From an uncultured Propionimicrobium sp. (lineage in GTDB: Bacteria > Actinomycetota > Actinomycetes > Propionibacteriales > Propionibacteriaceae): a DNA stretch of 64,000 nucleotides. The stretch lies in contig CAMIGX010000008.1 of assembly GCA_946221385.1 (NCBI GenBank), forward strand, positions 1 through 64,000, read 5' to 3'. A program made the position numbers and the translations under genes. The first letter of the stretch is position 1; each line of letters begins with the position of its first letter. The notes under the pieces were generated by a model, which was not told the DNA's origin, ran no database searches, and was given only the letters and a program-made list of their open reading frames with translations. Shown here one piece after another: positions 44,122 to 52,702 of this stretch.

Positions 44122-44125
44122 TACC

Positions 44126-44192
44126 TACAAAACAGTGATTTCTACAAAACAGTGATTTCTACAAAACAGTGATTTCTACAAAACAGGATTTC
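44126..44192 (+). repeat. 17-bp tandem repeat, four copies, after the GSP17M-like gene
   Basis: TACAAAACAGTGATTTC occurs at 44126-44142, 44143-44159 and 44160-44176 without change. A fourth copy at 44177-44192 lacks one T. It starts four bases after the stop codon. Confidence 0.92.
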
Positions 44193-44245
44193 TGCATAAG
44201 TTTGATTGATTCACTCGGCTAGCGCGCGAGCAACAGAAAACTGAA

Positions 44246-44286
44246 AAGAAAATGCCACGGCAATTAAACGCCGTGGCATTTTCTTC
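44246..44286. terminator. Bidirectional terminator between the GSP17M-like and aminopeptidase genes
   Basis: GAAAATGCCACGGC and GCCGTGGCATTTTC form a perfect 14-bp stem over AATTAAAC, with A-rich and T-rich edges that serve both converging genes. Confidence 0.88.
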
Positions 44287-44300
44287 AGCTGGCTAGCGAA

Positions 44301-45755
44301 TTAACCAAGCAATTTAGCCATCCAGGCCTCGATCTCGTCAGGATCTCGCGGCAACTGATCAGACAGGATTTCTGGTGCGCCGTCAGTGATGGCGATGTCG
44401 TCTTCGATCCGCACCCCGATGCCACGCAGTTCCTCAGGCACCAACAGATCGGTGGACTTGAAATAAAGGCCAGGTTCGACGGTGATCACCATGCCCGGCT
44501 GCAGTTCGCCGTCGCGATAAATCTCGCGGCGGGCTTGGGCGCAGTCGTGCACGTCCAAACCGAGGTGATGGCTGGTGCCGTGCACCATCCAACGGCGGTG
44601 CTGGCCACCCTCGGGAGATAGCGATTCTTCGGCGCTGACCGGCAGAATGCCCCACTGCTCTAGGTAGCCTGCCAAGACCTCGATGGCGGCCTTGTGCACG
44701 TCAGAGAATTTGTTGCCGGCGCGGGCGGCGTCCATGCCGGCCTGCTGGGCCGCCAGGACTGCTTCGTAGACCTTGCGCTGGGCCGGGGTGAATTTGCCAT
44801 TGATCGGCAGCGTGCGAGTGACGTCAGCAGTGAACAACGAATCCAGCTCGACACCTGCGTCCATCAACAGCAGTTCACCGTCACGCACTTCGCCGTCATT
44901 GCGAATCCAGTGCAGGGTGTTCGCGTGATCGCCGGCCGCTGCGATGGTGTCATAGCCGACGGCATTGCCACGATGCCGGGCGTGCAGGCCGAAAATGCCT
45001 TCCACCCAGCGCTCGCCACGGCCATTGGCGACGGCATTAGGCAATTCGCGCACGACAGCGTCGAAACCTACCGCAGTCGCTTCGCAAGCTTGACGCATCT
45101 GGTCGAGCTCAAATTCGTCCTTGATCAAACGGAGTTCAGACAGCACCGTGGCGAATTGCTTGTCGCCTTCCTCGTTACGTCCACGCCAACTGTCGATCTT
45201 GTCAGCCAACGCTGGGTCAGTAGCGCGCAGGATGCGCGTCGGGGTGCTCTGTGCGCTGCGCTGCAAAGCCATCTCGAGTTCGTCGATGTTTGCGGTTTTG
45301 ATTTGACCGAAGGCAGCCATCTCCTCGAGTGATTCGCGCTGTCCGACCCACATTTCGCCGTATTGCGGATCGGCGTAAAACTCTGGATGCTCGCGAGGCA
45401 CGCGAGGATGGAAATACAGAATGGCCTCATGACCGCCGGCAGCTGGTTCCATGACCAGCACCGCGCCAGGTTCCTTATCGGTGCCCAATCCCGTCAACCA
45501 GGTGAAAGCGGTATCTGGGCGGAAACGATACGAGCAATCGTTGTTGCGCACCTTGTAGCCACCGGCGGGGATTACCAGACGTTCGCCCGGGAATTTCTTC
45601 GACAACTGGGCACGGTGGTTGACAGCCGCCGCGGCACCGGCGGAGGGTGCCGGTGGGGTGGCGTCATAGGGCTGCCAGTCTTTACCGATGAAGGCTACGA
45701 AAGCCTCCGAGAATGGCGTCTGCCGGTTTTGCACTTTTTGGGTAGCTTCGCTCAT
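44301..45755 (-). CDS. Xaa-Pro aminopeptidase (M24B)
   Basis: 484 residues. N-terminal creatinase-like domain, then the pita-bread domain with metal ligands: Asp in LMDAGVELDSLFTADVTRT (two Asp), His in HGTSHHLGLDVHD, Glu in ITVEPGLYFK and Glu in GVRIEDDIA. It removes the first residue from peptides with proline second. GAGGCGG precedes the ATG. The gene is divergent from the ABC exporter pair. Confidence 0.92.
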   Translation of the reverse strand: MSEATQKVQNRQTPFSEAFVAFIGKDWQPYDATPPAPSAGAAAAVNHRAQLSKKFPGERLVIPAGGYKVRNNDCSYRFRPDTAFTWLTGLGTDKEPGAVLVMEPAAGGHEAILYFHPRVPREHPEFYADPQYGEMWVGQRESLEEMAAFGQIKTANIDELEMALQRSAQSTPTRILRATDPALADKIDSWRGRNEEGDKQFATVLSELRLIKDEFELDQMRQACEATAVGFDAVVRELPNAVANGRGERWVEGIFGLHARHRGNAVGYDTIAAAGDHANTLHWIRNDGEVRDGELLLMDAGVELDSLFTADVTRTLPINGKFTPAQRKVYEAVLAAQQAGMDAARAGNKFSDVHKAAIEVLAGYLEQWGILPVSAEESLSPEGGQHRRWMVHGTSHHLGLDVHDCAQARREIYRDGELQPGMVITVEPGLYFKSTDLLVPEELRGIGVRIEDDIAITDGAPEILSDQLPRDPDEIEAWMAKLLG

Positions 45756-45898
45756 ATCCGCCTCGACTTAGATGTTGTCTAGCCATGCTACTTCGTCTGT
45801 CGCCACAGTTGGCCGGCCGATAGCTGGACGTTCGACCGTGCCAGTGACGGCGAGCAGCGATTGCCAGCTAACAGTCGATGCGCGGCAGGATGGGACAC

Positions 45899-47785
45899 AT
45901 GTGGATTTCCGAGGCGCTGCGTCAACCACCCAAGGGTGGCTGGACGATGACGATCGCCGCCTGGCTGAGAACAATCTGCCTGGCACTGGCAGCGGTGATG
46001 ACCGGCGCCGGATTAGACGCGACGATCAACACTGCCTGGTCGAGTCCCGCGTGGCCATCTTGGATCATGGCAGGCTGTCTGGTCGTCATGGCGGCTTCGG
46101 CGGGTGCGGTCGCTGAAGGGCTGCTGGGCATCGTCCAAGGACGCGAGGAGCGTTCGTGGCGCGCTCGATTGATGAAGGCATTTCTAGCCGATCGGCTGCA
46201 GCTGCCGGACGGACTCAGCGGCCAGCCAGCTAGCGCTCAGCAAGTTCGACACTCACTGGTCGAAGCCGCTGCTGCCGAAAGCGAACGGCCCGCTTCGGTG
46301 CCTGCGGGGCGTCCTAGTCAGCCAGGTGAGCGCTCAGTCGCCCATTCGGGAGGTCGCCATGGGGGCCAGGGGGGAGGTCATCCGGGTGGTCAGCCAGGCA
46401 AGGCCGTCACTGTCGACGGTTTGATGTTGGACGCCGCGACCGAGGGTGTCGAAAAGACCGCCTTCTATCGCGCAATGTTCTTATCGCCGACCTTGGCTTC
46501 GTTCACCGCGCCGATTTTGGTCTTGGTCATCTGGATCGTGCTGATCGATGCGATCTCCGGGCTGATTGTGGTGCCATTTGTAGCCTTGGTTCCGTTGCTG
46601 ATCAGCGTCGTCGGCAAGTGGTTGCGTCGCTCTACGAACGAATATCGTCGCAAACAAGCCCAGACTTCTAGCAGCTATCTAGAAATGATCGACGGCTTGG
46701 GCACGTTGACCGTCTTGGATGCAGTGCAGCGCGCCCGTGATGAATTCGCCCGTGCAGCGCGTGATGTCGCCGCGACGATCACCAAACTGCTGAGCAGAAA
46801 TCAGGCGACGATCGTCGTCAATGATCTGGTCTTTGGGCTGATCATGACCGGCAGCGCCGTCGCGCTCATCTCGTGGCGGTTCGCCAATGGCGCGATGACT
46901 ACGGGGAACGCCTTCGCTGCGCTGTTAATGACGGTGCTGCTAGCTGAGCCAATTGACCGGCTTGGTCGCAATTTCTATGTCGGTCTGGGCGGCCGGGCGC
47001 GCCGTGATGGACTAGAGGAATTGTTGACCCAAGAAGGCGAGGTTGAATTCCAGCAGGCAACGTCTGCGAGCAGTGCGCCTGCTGTGCAGTTACAGGACGT
47101 CGCTGTCACGAAGGCGGGCAAGCCCATCTTGGGTGACATCAATCTAGAAATTCCGGCGGGCAGTCACGTGGCGATCGTCGGCCCGACCGGGGTGGGCAAG
47201 ACGACTCTGCTGCGCGTCATCAGCGGCTTGGAAGAGCCCACCGGGAGCGTGCTCGTTGATGGCAGGGAAACCCCGGCGGCCGAGCGGCGGGCAATCAGCA
47301 CTACGTTGTCGCAGCGTGCCGGCATTCTATCGACGACGATCGCAGACAACCTGCGCATCGCAGCTCCTGACGCGAGTCGCGAAGAGTTGGCGGCTGCCTG
47401 CCAGCGCGCCCATCTTGATCTTTCGGTTTTCCCTGACGGCCTGGACACCTGCGTCGGGGAGCAGGGTGCGCTGCTGTCGGGAGGTCAACGGCGCCGCATT
47501 GCGCTGGCTCGCACCTTGCTGCGTGATCGTCAGCTGCTCATCTTGGACGAGCCGACTGCAGACTTGGATCGACGCACTGAAGCGCTGGTGCGAGACACTA
47601 TCCAGGAGTTGACGCGGGGCCGGACCGTCGTGCACGTCGCTCATCGGCTGAGCATGATCGGAGGCGCTGATTTGGTCGTCGTCTTGCGTGATGGGCGAAT
47701 CGTTGACGTCGGCACGCCTGCTGAGCTCGCGCAGCGGCCTGGTTTCGTCCGTGACTCGTTGGCTGCCGAGGGGGCACGGGCATGA
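45899..47785 (+). CDS. cydD: ABC exporter subunit, CydD-like, with Gly/His-rich loop
   Basis: About 628 residues; ATG 45899 has the best ribosome-site-like sequence (AGGATGGG), with ATG 45890 and 45878 as alternatives. Six membrane helices are expected, two before and four after an unusual loop at residues about 135-172, rich in Gly, His, Ser and Pro (GGRHGGQGGGHPGGQPG). The ATPase domain has GPTGVGKTT, LSGGQRRRIALARTLL and LLILDEPTADLD. It overlaps the next gene by ATGA, and the two should form a heterodimer. CydDC exports thiols for cytochrome bd assembly; no cydAB is near, so the substrate is uncertain. Confidence 0.8.
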   Translation: MWISEALRQPPKGGWTMTIAAWLRTICLALAAVMTGAGLDATINTAWSSPAWPSWIMAGCLVVMAASAGAVAEGLLGIVQGREERSWRARLMKAFLADRLQLPDGLSGQPASAQQVRHSLVEAAAAESERPASVPAGRPSQPGERSVAHSGGRHGGQGGGHPGGQPGKAVTVDGLMLDAATEGVEKTAFYRAMFLSPTLASFTAPILVLVIWIVLIDAISGLIVVPFVALVPLLISVVGKWLRRSTNEYRRKQAQTSSSYLEMIDGLGTLTVLDAVQRARDEFARAARDVAATITKLLSRNQATIVVNDLVFGLIMTGSAVALISWRFANGAMTTGNAFAALLMTVLLAEPIDRLGRNFYVGLGGRARRDGLEELLTQEGEVEFQQATSASSAPAVQLQDVAVTKAGKPILGDINLEIPAGSHVAIVGPTGVGKTTLLRVISGLEEPTGSVLVDGRETPAAERRAISTTLSQRAGILSTTIADNLRIAAPDASREELAAACQRAHLDLSVFPDGLDTCVGEQGALLSGGQRRRIALARTLLRDRQLLILDEPTADLDRRTEALVRDTIQELTRGRTVVHVAHRLSMIGGADLVVVLRDGRIVDVGTPAELAQRPGFVRDSLAAEGARA

Positions 47786-49596
47786 GCACCCAATTGACGC
47801 AAGCCGCTGGCCAGCCAACACGCCAGGCAGCCGCTGACGACCACCCGAAACTCACGACGGCGGGCAATGTGCGCTGGTTGCTAACTTTTGCCGGCTCAGC
47901 AACGCGAACCCTGCTCGGTTCGATCCTCTCGCGCATCATCGCGACCAGCTGCACCGCGGCCGCGCTCGCGTTGCCCGCGTGGGCGATCGGCGTCATGACG
48001 GTACGCCTGGCTGGTGGTGAGTCGATCGGGGCTGGCTTCGTCGTTGGAGTCATCGTTGCCTTTGCGCTGCTCAGCGTCGTCAAAGCGGTCGCCCGTTACA
48101 TCGAGCAATTGTTGGGGCACACCGCAGCCTTCCGCTTGCTGGCTGAGCTGCGGATTTGGATCATTGATCGGCTGATACCGCAGGCCCCAGCGGTAACTGA
48201 CGGCGTCGGGGTAGCGCGGTTACAGACGGTCGCGGTGCGCGACGTGGACCGCATTGAGGTCTTCTTCGCCCACACCATCGCCCCCACTATCACAGCGGTG
48301 CTGATACCTTCGGCTGCGGTCGTCATCGCTTGGACGACGGCAGGCTGGCAGGTCGGCGTCACCTTGGCGGTGGTCTTGCTGCTGGGGGCGTTGATTCCGA
48401 TGCTGGGTGCTCGCGCAGGCGTCCAGCGCGCCAAAGAGCTGTCGGCGGTTCGTGCTGATATCGGTCAACAGGTCGCTGACAGCGTTCGCTTGCGAGACGA
48501 AATCTGGGCCAACCAGGCCGAAGAGCTTCGGCTGCAACAGCTCGAAGGGCATGATTTGCGGCTCGCTGAGTTACTGGCAGCGGGTGGTCGAAGCGCGGGT
48601 CTTCGTCATGGGTTGAGCCAAGTGCGCGTTTGGGCTGGCACCTTGGCGGTCTTGGCAGTCGGGCTGAAGTTCAATGTGGCTGTTGACTTGACGGGTCTGC
48701 CGTGGGTGCTGGTCGCTGCTTGCTTCGTGCCCGGCACGATCGCGGTCTTGGAGACGATCGAGAGGCTAGCGACGTCGCTGCCAGCGGGCCTAGAAGCTAC
48801 TAGACGAATCCGAGAGCTGGCCGCCGGCGAACCAGCCGTGCGCGAACCGCTCCAAGCCGCCCAACCCGAGCCTAGATTGGCGGCCAGCGCCACGCTGCAG
48901 AGTGTTGACTTCAGCTATCGGGGACGCCCCGGTCGAGTCTTAAGCGGGGTGAATCTCGAGGTGCCCGCCGGCAGTTTCGTGGGCATCGTAGGGGCGACGG
49001 GTTCGGGCAAATCGACCGTCGCGCGGCTCTTGCAACGCCACGTCGACCCGGATGTGGGTAGCGTGCACATCGCCGGCGTGGATGTCCGGGAACTTGGCTC
49101 GGCTCAGGTGCATGAGCTGGTGGCGCTGGCCGATCAAGAACCGTTCATCGCCAGCGGCACCGTCGCGGATAATCTGCGGCTGGCTGACCCGAACGCCGAC
49201 GAGCAGACCCTGCGGTGGGCAGCTCAAGTGGCGCAACTGGACGTGCCCATGACGCGGCCCCTGCGGCATCGCGCGGATAGCCTCAGCGGGGGTCAGCGGC
49301 AGCGCCTTGCCCTGGCTCGCACTCTGCTGCGCGCCCGTGACCCGCAAAGCGGTGAGTTGCGTGGGATCCTCGTCCTTGACGAGGCCACGAGCCACCAAGA
49401 TCCGCTCACTCAACAGCGCATCTTGGCGAACCTGCGCGAGCTGGACGCGACGATCGTCATGATTGCTCACCGGTTGGACGTATTGCGGGACGCCGACAGG
49501 ATTTACGTGCTAGAAGACGGCGAAGTCGCTGAATTAGGCACTTGGGACGAGCTGACGAGTCGAGACGGAGCTTTCATGGCGCTACTGAACGCTTGA
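47782..49596 (+). CDS. cydC: ABC exporter subunit, CydC-like
   Basis: 604 residues. The segment ARYIEQLLGHTAAFRLLAEL and RIWIIDRLIPQAP resemble CydC coupling-helix sequence. The ATPase has GATGSGKST, LSGGQRQRLALARTLL and LVLDEATSHQD; the catalytic Glu is present. The first ATG lies within the previous stop (ATGA). The SxxK/LGFP gene begins 57 bases later on the same strand and could be in the same transcript. Confidence 0.8.
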   Translation: MSTQLTQAAGQPTRQAAADDHPKLTTAGNVRWLLTFAGSATRTLLGSILSRIIATSCTAAALALPAWAIGVMTVRLAGGESIGAGFVVGVIVAFALLSVVKAVARYIEQLLGHTAAFRLLAELRIWIIDRLIPQAPAVTDGVGVARLQTVAVRDVDRIEVFFAHTIAPTITAVLIPSAAVVIAWTTAGWQVGVTLAVVLLLGALIPMLGARAGVQRAKELSAVRADIGQQVADSVRLRDEIWANQAEELRLQQLEGHDLRLAELLAAGGRSAGLRHGLSQVRVWAGTLAVLAVGLKFNVAVDLTGLPWVLVAACFVPGTIAVLETIERLATSLPAGLEATRRIRELAAGEPAVREPLQAAQPEPRLAASATLQSVDFSYRGRPGRVLSGVNLEVPAGSFVGIVGATGSGKSTVARLLQRHVDPDVGSVHIAGVDVRELGSAQVHELVALADQEPFIASGTVADNLRLADPNADEQTLRWAAQVAQLDVPMTRPLRHRADSLSGGQRQRLALARTLLRARDPQSGELRGILVLDEATSHQDPLTQQRILANLRELDATIVMIAHRLDVLRDADRIYVLEDGEVAELGTWDELTSRDGAFMALLNA

Positions 49597-49652
49597 TAGC
49601 CTGGGATCACTTGCTTGAAGTTGAACTTGCTCGCCACTTGAGGGTGATTCGC

Positions 49653-51344
49653 ATGCGCGGTTTTAGATGGCAGCGGCTAGGTGGACTATTGCTAGCAGTC
49701 GCATTGGTCTTCGATGTGGCTTGGTTTAGCGGGTTACATAAGGTCAACCAAGCACAGGCTGACGATGCAGTCGTAGCGGCAGTGCAACGAGGCATCGACC
49801 ATGCGGCTGCGCGCGGGGTTTCCCAGAGCGTCTTCGTGCTCGATCGGACCACCGGTCAAGTTATTGCTGTGGGCGGTGATACGTGGCGTCCGGTGCGGAC
49901 GCGGTCGCTGACCAAAGTGCCAATTGCGGCCTACTGGTTGTTAAGAGGCGGGGGTTCGCCGAACGCTGCTCCCTGCGACATGTGGCGAATGATCACAGAA
50001 TCTCTCAACGAAGCGGCGCATCAATGTTTCACTCCCGACGTGGTCCCGACCATCACAGCACGTTATGGCTTGGCTTCAACCAACGCAGTGCCTGGCCAGC
50101 CGTATAACTGGGCAGATGTGACGATCACAGCACAAGATGCGGCCTACATGGTTTGGCACATGCTGCGCGATCCTGCTGTCGCCCCTTGGTTAGACAGTGC
50201 AATGCGCAACAATGCCCAGGATTTTGGCTTCGCCGCTATCCCAGGAGCCGGCAGCAAGCAGGGCTGGGGGAACTTCGGAATCGGTGAGGTGCATTCGGTC
50301 GGCTACACCGATGCCGTAGTAGCGGCTGTGCTGCAGACTGCTCCGTCAGCAAATTATGGCTCGATGTTCGACACCGCGACCTATACAGCACGAGAAATTC
50401 ATCAGGCTAGCTACCAGGCCGGCGGCATTGGGCAACATTTTTATAGCATCGGGGCGCGCGCGATCATCGGCGATCCGAATGGTCCAGAACTTTGTGGTCT
50501 CGCTGACGGTGGATGTTGGCGTTCCTATCAGCGCGGCCGGATTTATTGGTCGCCAAATACTGGTCCGCGTTATATGACCGGCGAGATCATGAACCGGTGG
50601 GGTCTTAGTGGTAGTGAGTGGGGCACCTTGGGTTATCCGGTGACAGACCCGCAGTGTGATTGGCGAGGTTGTCGTCAACAGTTCGTCCGTGGACACATAT
50701 TCGCAACCGAACAGTACGGTGCATTCGTCGTCGCCAATGGAATCGGCTGGAATTACTTGTTCAACGGCGCGAACAGTATGTTCGGCTATCCAGTCAGTGA
50801 CGAATTCACCAGCGAAGACGGATGGGCCAAACAGTATTTCGAATCGGGACGGATTTTCTGGCATCCCACGATGGGTGTGCGGATCGCCAATGGCGGAATT
50901 GGCGCAGGATACGTGCAGGCTGGCGGGGAGCAGGCGATGGGATATCCGACGTCCGGCGAGACATGCGATCAAAACGGTTGCGTCCAGCATTTTGAGCGTG
51001 GCCGGATCACCTGGGATAGCCGCGGACCACAGGTGCATCTAGATTCAGCCACCCCAGCGCCTACCGCAGCCGCGGCAGAACCACCGTCGGACGAAAACGC
51101 TGCCGAGCATGAAACGACGACTACCGAGGTGGAATCGGGCGCGCCGCTCGACCAGCCGCAACCAGCGGACACATCAAGCGCACCCATTCCCGAGGCGAAT
51201 GGCACGCCGATAGCTGATGAGAACGCAACGCCGACAGCTGCCGTGACCGCAACGCCTGAAGCCTTGGCAACAAGCGCCCAGCCGGCAATTCAAACCGCGT
51301 CGGGCACGCCGGCTGCGACCACTAGCGCTGCCGGAGAGCGTTGA
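49653..51344 (+). CDS. Secreted SxxK serine-hydrolase-like protein with LGFP repeats
   Basis: 563 residues from ATG 49653, with GAGGGTG upstream. A signal or anchor helix lies at residues 9-28. Residues 57-265 resemble the penicillin-recognising fold: Ser85-Leu-Thr-Lys88 (SxxK), Ser117-Leu-Asn119 (SxN) and Lys202-Gln-Gly204 (KxG). Residues about 280-470 hold four LGFP-like repeats (TLGYPVTD, MFGYPVSDEF, AMGYPTSGE), which bind cell wall in corynebacteria and mycobacteria. The last 90 residues are a Pro/Ala/Thr/Glu-rich tail. It is probably a wall-attached hydrolase, transpeptidase or pseudoenzyme. The region is more AT-rich than its surroundings. Confidence 0.75.
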   Translation: MRGFRWQRLGGLLLAVALVFDVAWFSGLHKVNQAQADDAVVAAVQRGIDHAAARGVSQSVFVLDRTTGQVIAVGGDTWRPVRTRSLTKVPIAAYWLLRGGGSPNAAPCDMWRMITESLNEAAHQCFTPDVVPTITARYGLASTNAVPGQPYNWADVTITAQDAAYMVWHMLRDPAVAPWLDSAMRNNAQDFGFAAIPGAGSKQGWGNFGIGEVHSVGYTDAVVAAVLQTAPSANYGSMFDTATYTAREIHQASYQAGGIGQHFYSIGARAIIGDPNGPELCGLADGGCWRSYQRGRIYWSPNTGPRYMTGEIMNRWGLSGSEWGTLGYPVTDPQCDWRGCRQQFVRGHIFATEQYGAFVVANGIGWNYLFNGANSMFGYPVSDEFTSEDGWAKQYFESGRIFWHPTMGVRIANGGIGAGYVQAGGEQAMGYPTSGETCDQNGCVQHFERGRITWDSRGPQVHLDSATPAPTAAAAEPPSDENAAEHETTTTEVESGAPLDQPQPADTSSAPIPEANGTPIADENATPTAAVTATPEALATSAQPAIQTASGTPAATTSAAGER

Positions 51345-51396
51345 CTAGCTGAGTTACTCGCTTGCGTTGATCTTCCCTTGCAGGGGCAGGCGATCG

Positions 51397-51425
51397 TTGA
51401 CAGCTTCATTGGGTCGTGCTGAGCT
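51397..51425 (+). promoter_or_regulatory. Full promoter of the first paralog, leaderless
   Basis: TTGACA (51397-51402), a 17-base spacer, TGAGCT (51420-51425) and six bases to ATG 51432. Identical hexamers and spacings stand before the second paralog. Confidence 0.8.
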
Positions 51426-51431
51426 TTTCGC

Positions 51432-52646
51432 ATGTCGCATCATGGCGCTCAGCCGGCTGGGCCAGACTTTGCTCGTGCGGACGGAAATGGCCGAAATCCC
51501 TCTTTTAGCCATCAGCTAGGCGGCGGCCCACAATTTGGCCAACTAGGCTACCCGGGTGCACCCAATAGTCAGATGGCTGCAGGTTTTGGGCCTGCCACGG
51601 GACAAGACAGCATCAGGGCGGCGCACGGGAGATTTCATCCCGCGAAGCGGTCGAATGTGTCCAAAGCTGGTGGCTGCCTGACCGGAATTGGGATCGTCGC
51701 GCTAGGCCTGGCACTGCTCATCGGATTGGGTGTGGCCGTCTATTTCTATACGCTTCGCGACGTCACCAAAGCGGAGACGGTGGAGCAGAAATGGGCAAAG
51801 ATCCAGCAACATGCCCCATCGGAGACCATCCTGGACGCGTCCTATGACGCTTATCCGGGCGACGCAGAGCAAGGCAGGGGAACGCTGCGCGTCAGTTTTC
51901 TGGTGGATGGTCAAAAAGTCACTCTCAGCCCGCTGGATATGACCGGGCAGCATCCAAAAAAATTGGATAACGAATGGAATGTCGGCGGCACAGCAAGCCA
52001 AGTGCGGATGGAAGACTTCTTGCACGCCATCCAGAATGAAGCGAATAAATGCAATGAGTACGAGACAATGCACGCCGATCTTTACGCCCGCGATGGTGGC
52101 AACTCGATAATTCAGATCGTCTGCACAGACCGTGCACGGGAGGAAAATAAGCACACCACGACATATCTTGACGTCAACGGCGAACAAATTGACGCCAAGG
52201 ACAGCTCTTGGGAATCTGCGGTCAACACCGTGTTCAAGATGGCAGAGATTTCTTTTCCCGATGAGGTCTTCGGTTTAAGTAAGTTGCGTCCGGCTACTTG
52301 GCATGGCGAAGAAATGCGGATCGTAGGTCCGAAAGTGGGGGAGTGCAGACGAGGTGAAACTCTTCAGCTGCCTAGCATGCAATTCGAATTGAAGGGTTGC
52401 TTGGTGGCCAGTGGATTTGACGAAGCATTTTCGTTATCTGAGCTTGATCCGCAAACCGTCATTGACCGTTGGGCTGCAATGGCAGAATCCAATAGCGTGC
52501 ACTTTGACGAAAGCGAAGCAGTCGTCAAGAAATCTAATGGCGAATTCATCTTTGGTTTGATGTGGGGAAAATTAAACCCGAATACCGAAGAATACGAACA
52601 TCACTTGTGGATCGATCAAAGCGGCAAAGTCTTTAGTCAAAAATGA
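51432..52646 (+). CDS. Membrane-anchored protein of unknown family, paralog 1
   Basis: 404 residues; not recognised. The first 85 residues are Gly/Pro/Gln-rich and cytoplasmic, one helix spans about 82-105 (IGIVALGLALLIGLGVAVYFY), and the rest is outside. Conserved with the next gene: KWAKIQQHAPSETI, VDGQKVT, a Cys pair 23 residues apart, MAEISFPDEVFGL, and the end FGLMWGKLNPNTEEYEHH. Length and layout match its neighbour (386 residues). Base composition is AT-rich for this genome, a possible sign of transfer or weak selection. Function is unknown. Confidence 0.8.
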   Translation: MSHHGAQPAGPDFARADGNGRNPSFSHQLGGGPQFGQLGYPGAPNSQMAAGFGPATGQDSIRAAHGRFHPAKRSNVSKAGGCLTGIGIVALGLALLIGLGVAVYFYTLRDVTKAETVEQKWAKIQQHAPSETILDASYDAYPGDAEQGRGTLRVSFLVDGQKVTLSPLDMTGQHPKKLDNEWNVGGTASQVRMEDFLHAIQNEANKCNEYETMHADLYARDGGNSIIQIVCTDRAREENKHTTTYLDVNGEQIDAKDSSWESAVNTVFKMAEISFPDEVFGLSKLRPATWHGEEMRIVGPKVGECRRGETLQLPSMQFELKGCLVASGFDEAFSLSELDPQTVIDRWAAMAESNSVHFDESEAVVKKSNGEFIFGLMWGKLNPNTEEYEHHLWIDQSGKVFSQK

Positions 52647-52667
52647 TCAGCCCAGGTCACGGTAGCG

Positions 52668-52696
52668 TTGACAGCGACCAAACCAGGTGTTGAGCT
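52668..52696 (+). promoter_or_regulatory. Full promoter of the second paralog, leaderless
   Basis: TTGACA (52668-52673), a 17-base spacer, TGAGCT (52691-52696) and six bases to ATG 52703. The spacer sequence differs from that of the first paralog. Confidence 0.8.
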
Positions 52697-52702
52697 TGAC
52701 TC

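Noticed and set aside
44126..44192. CRISPR array
   Set aside because: The repeats abut each other with no spacers, so this is a simple tandem repeat.
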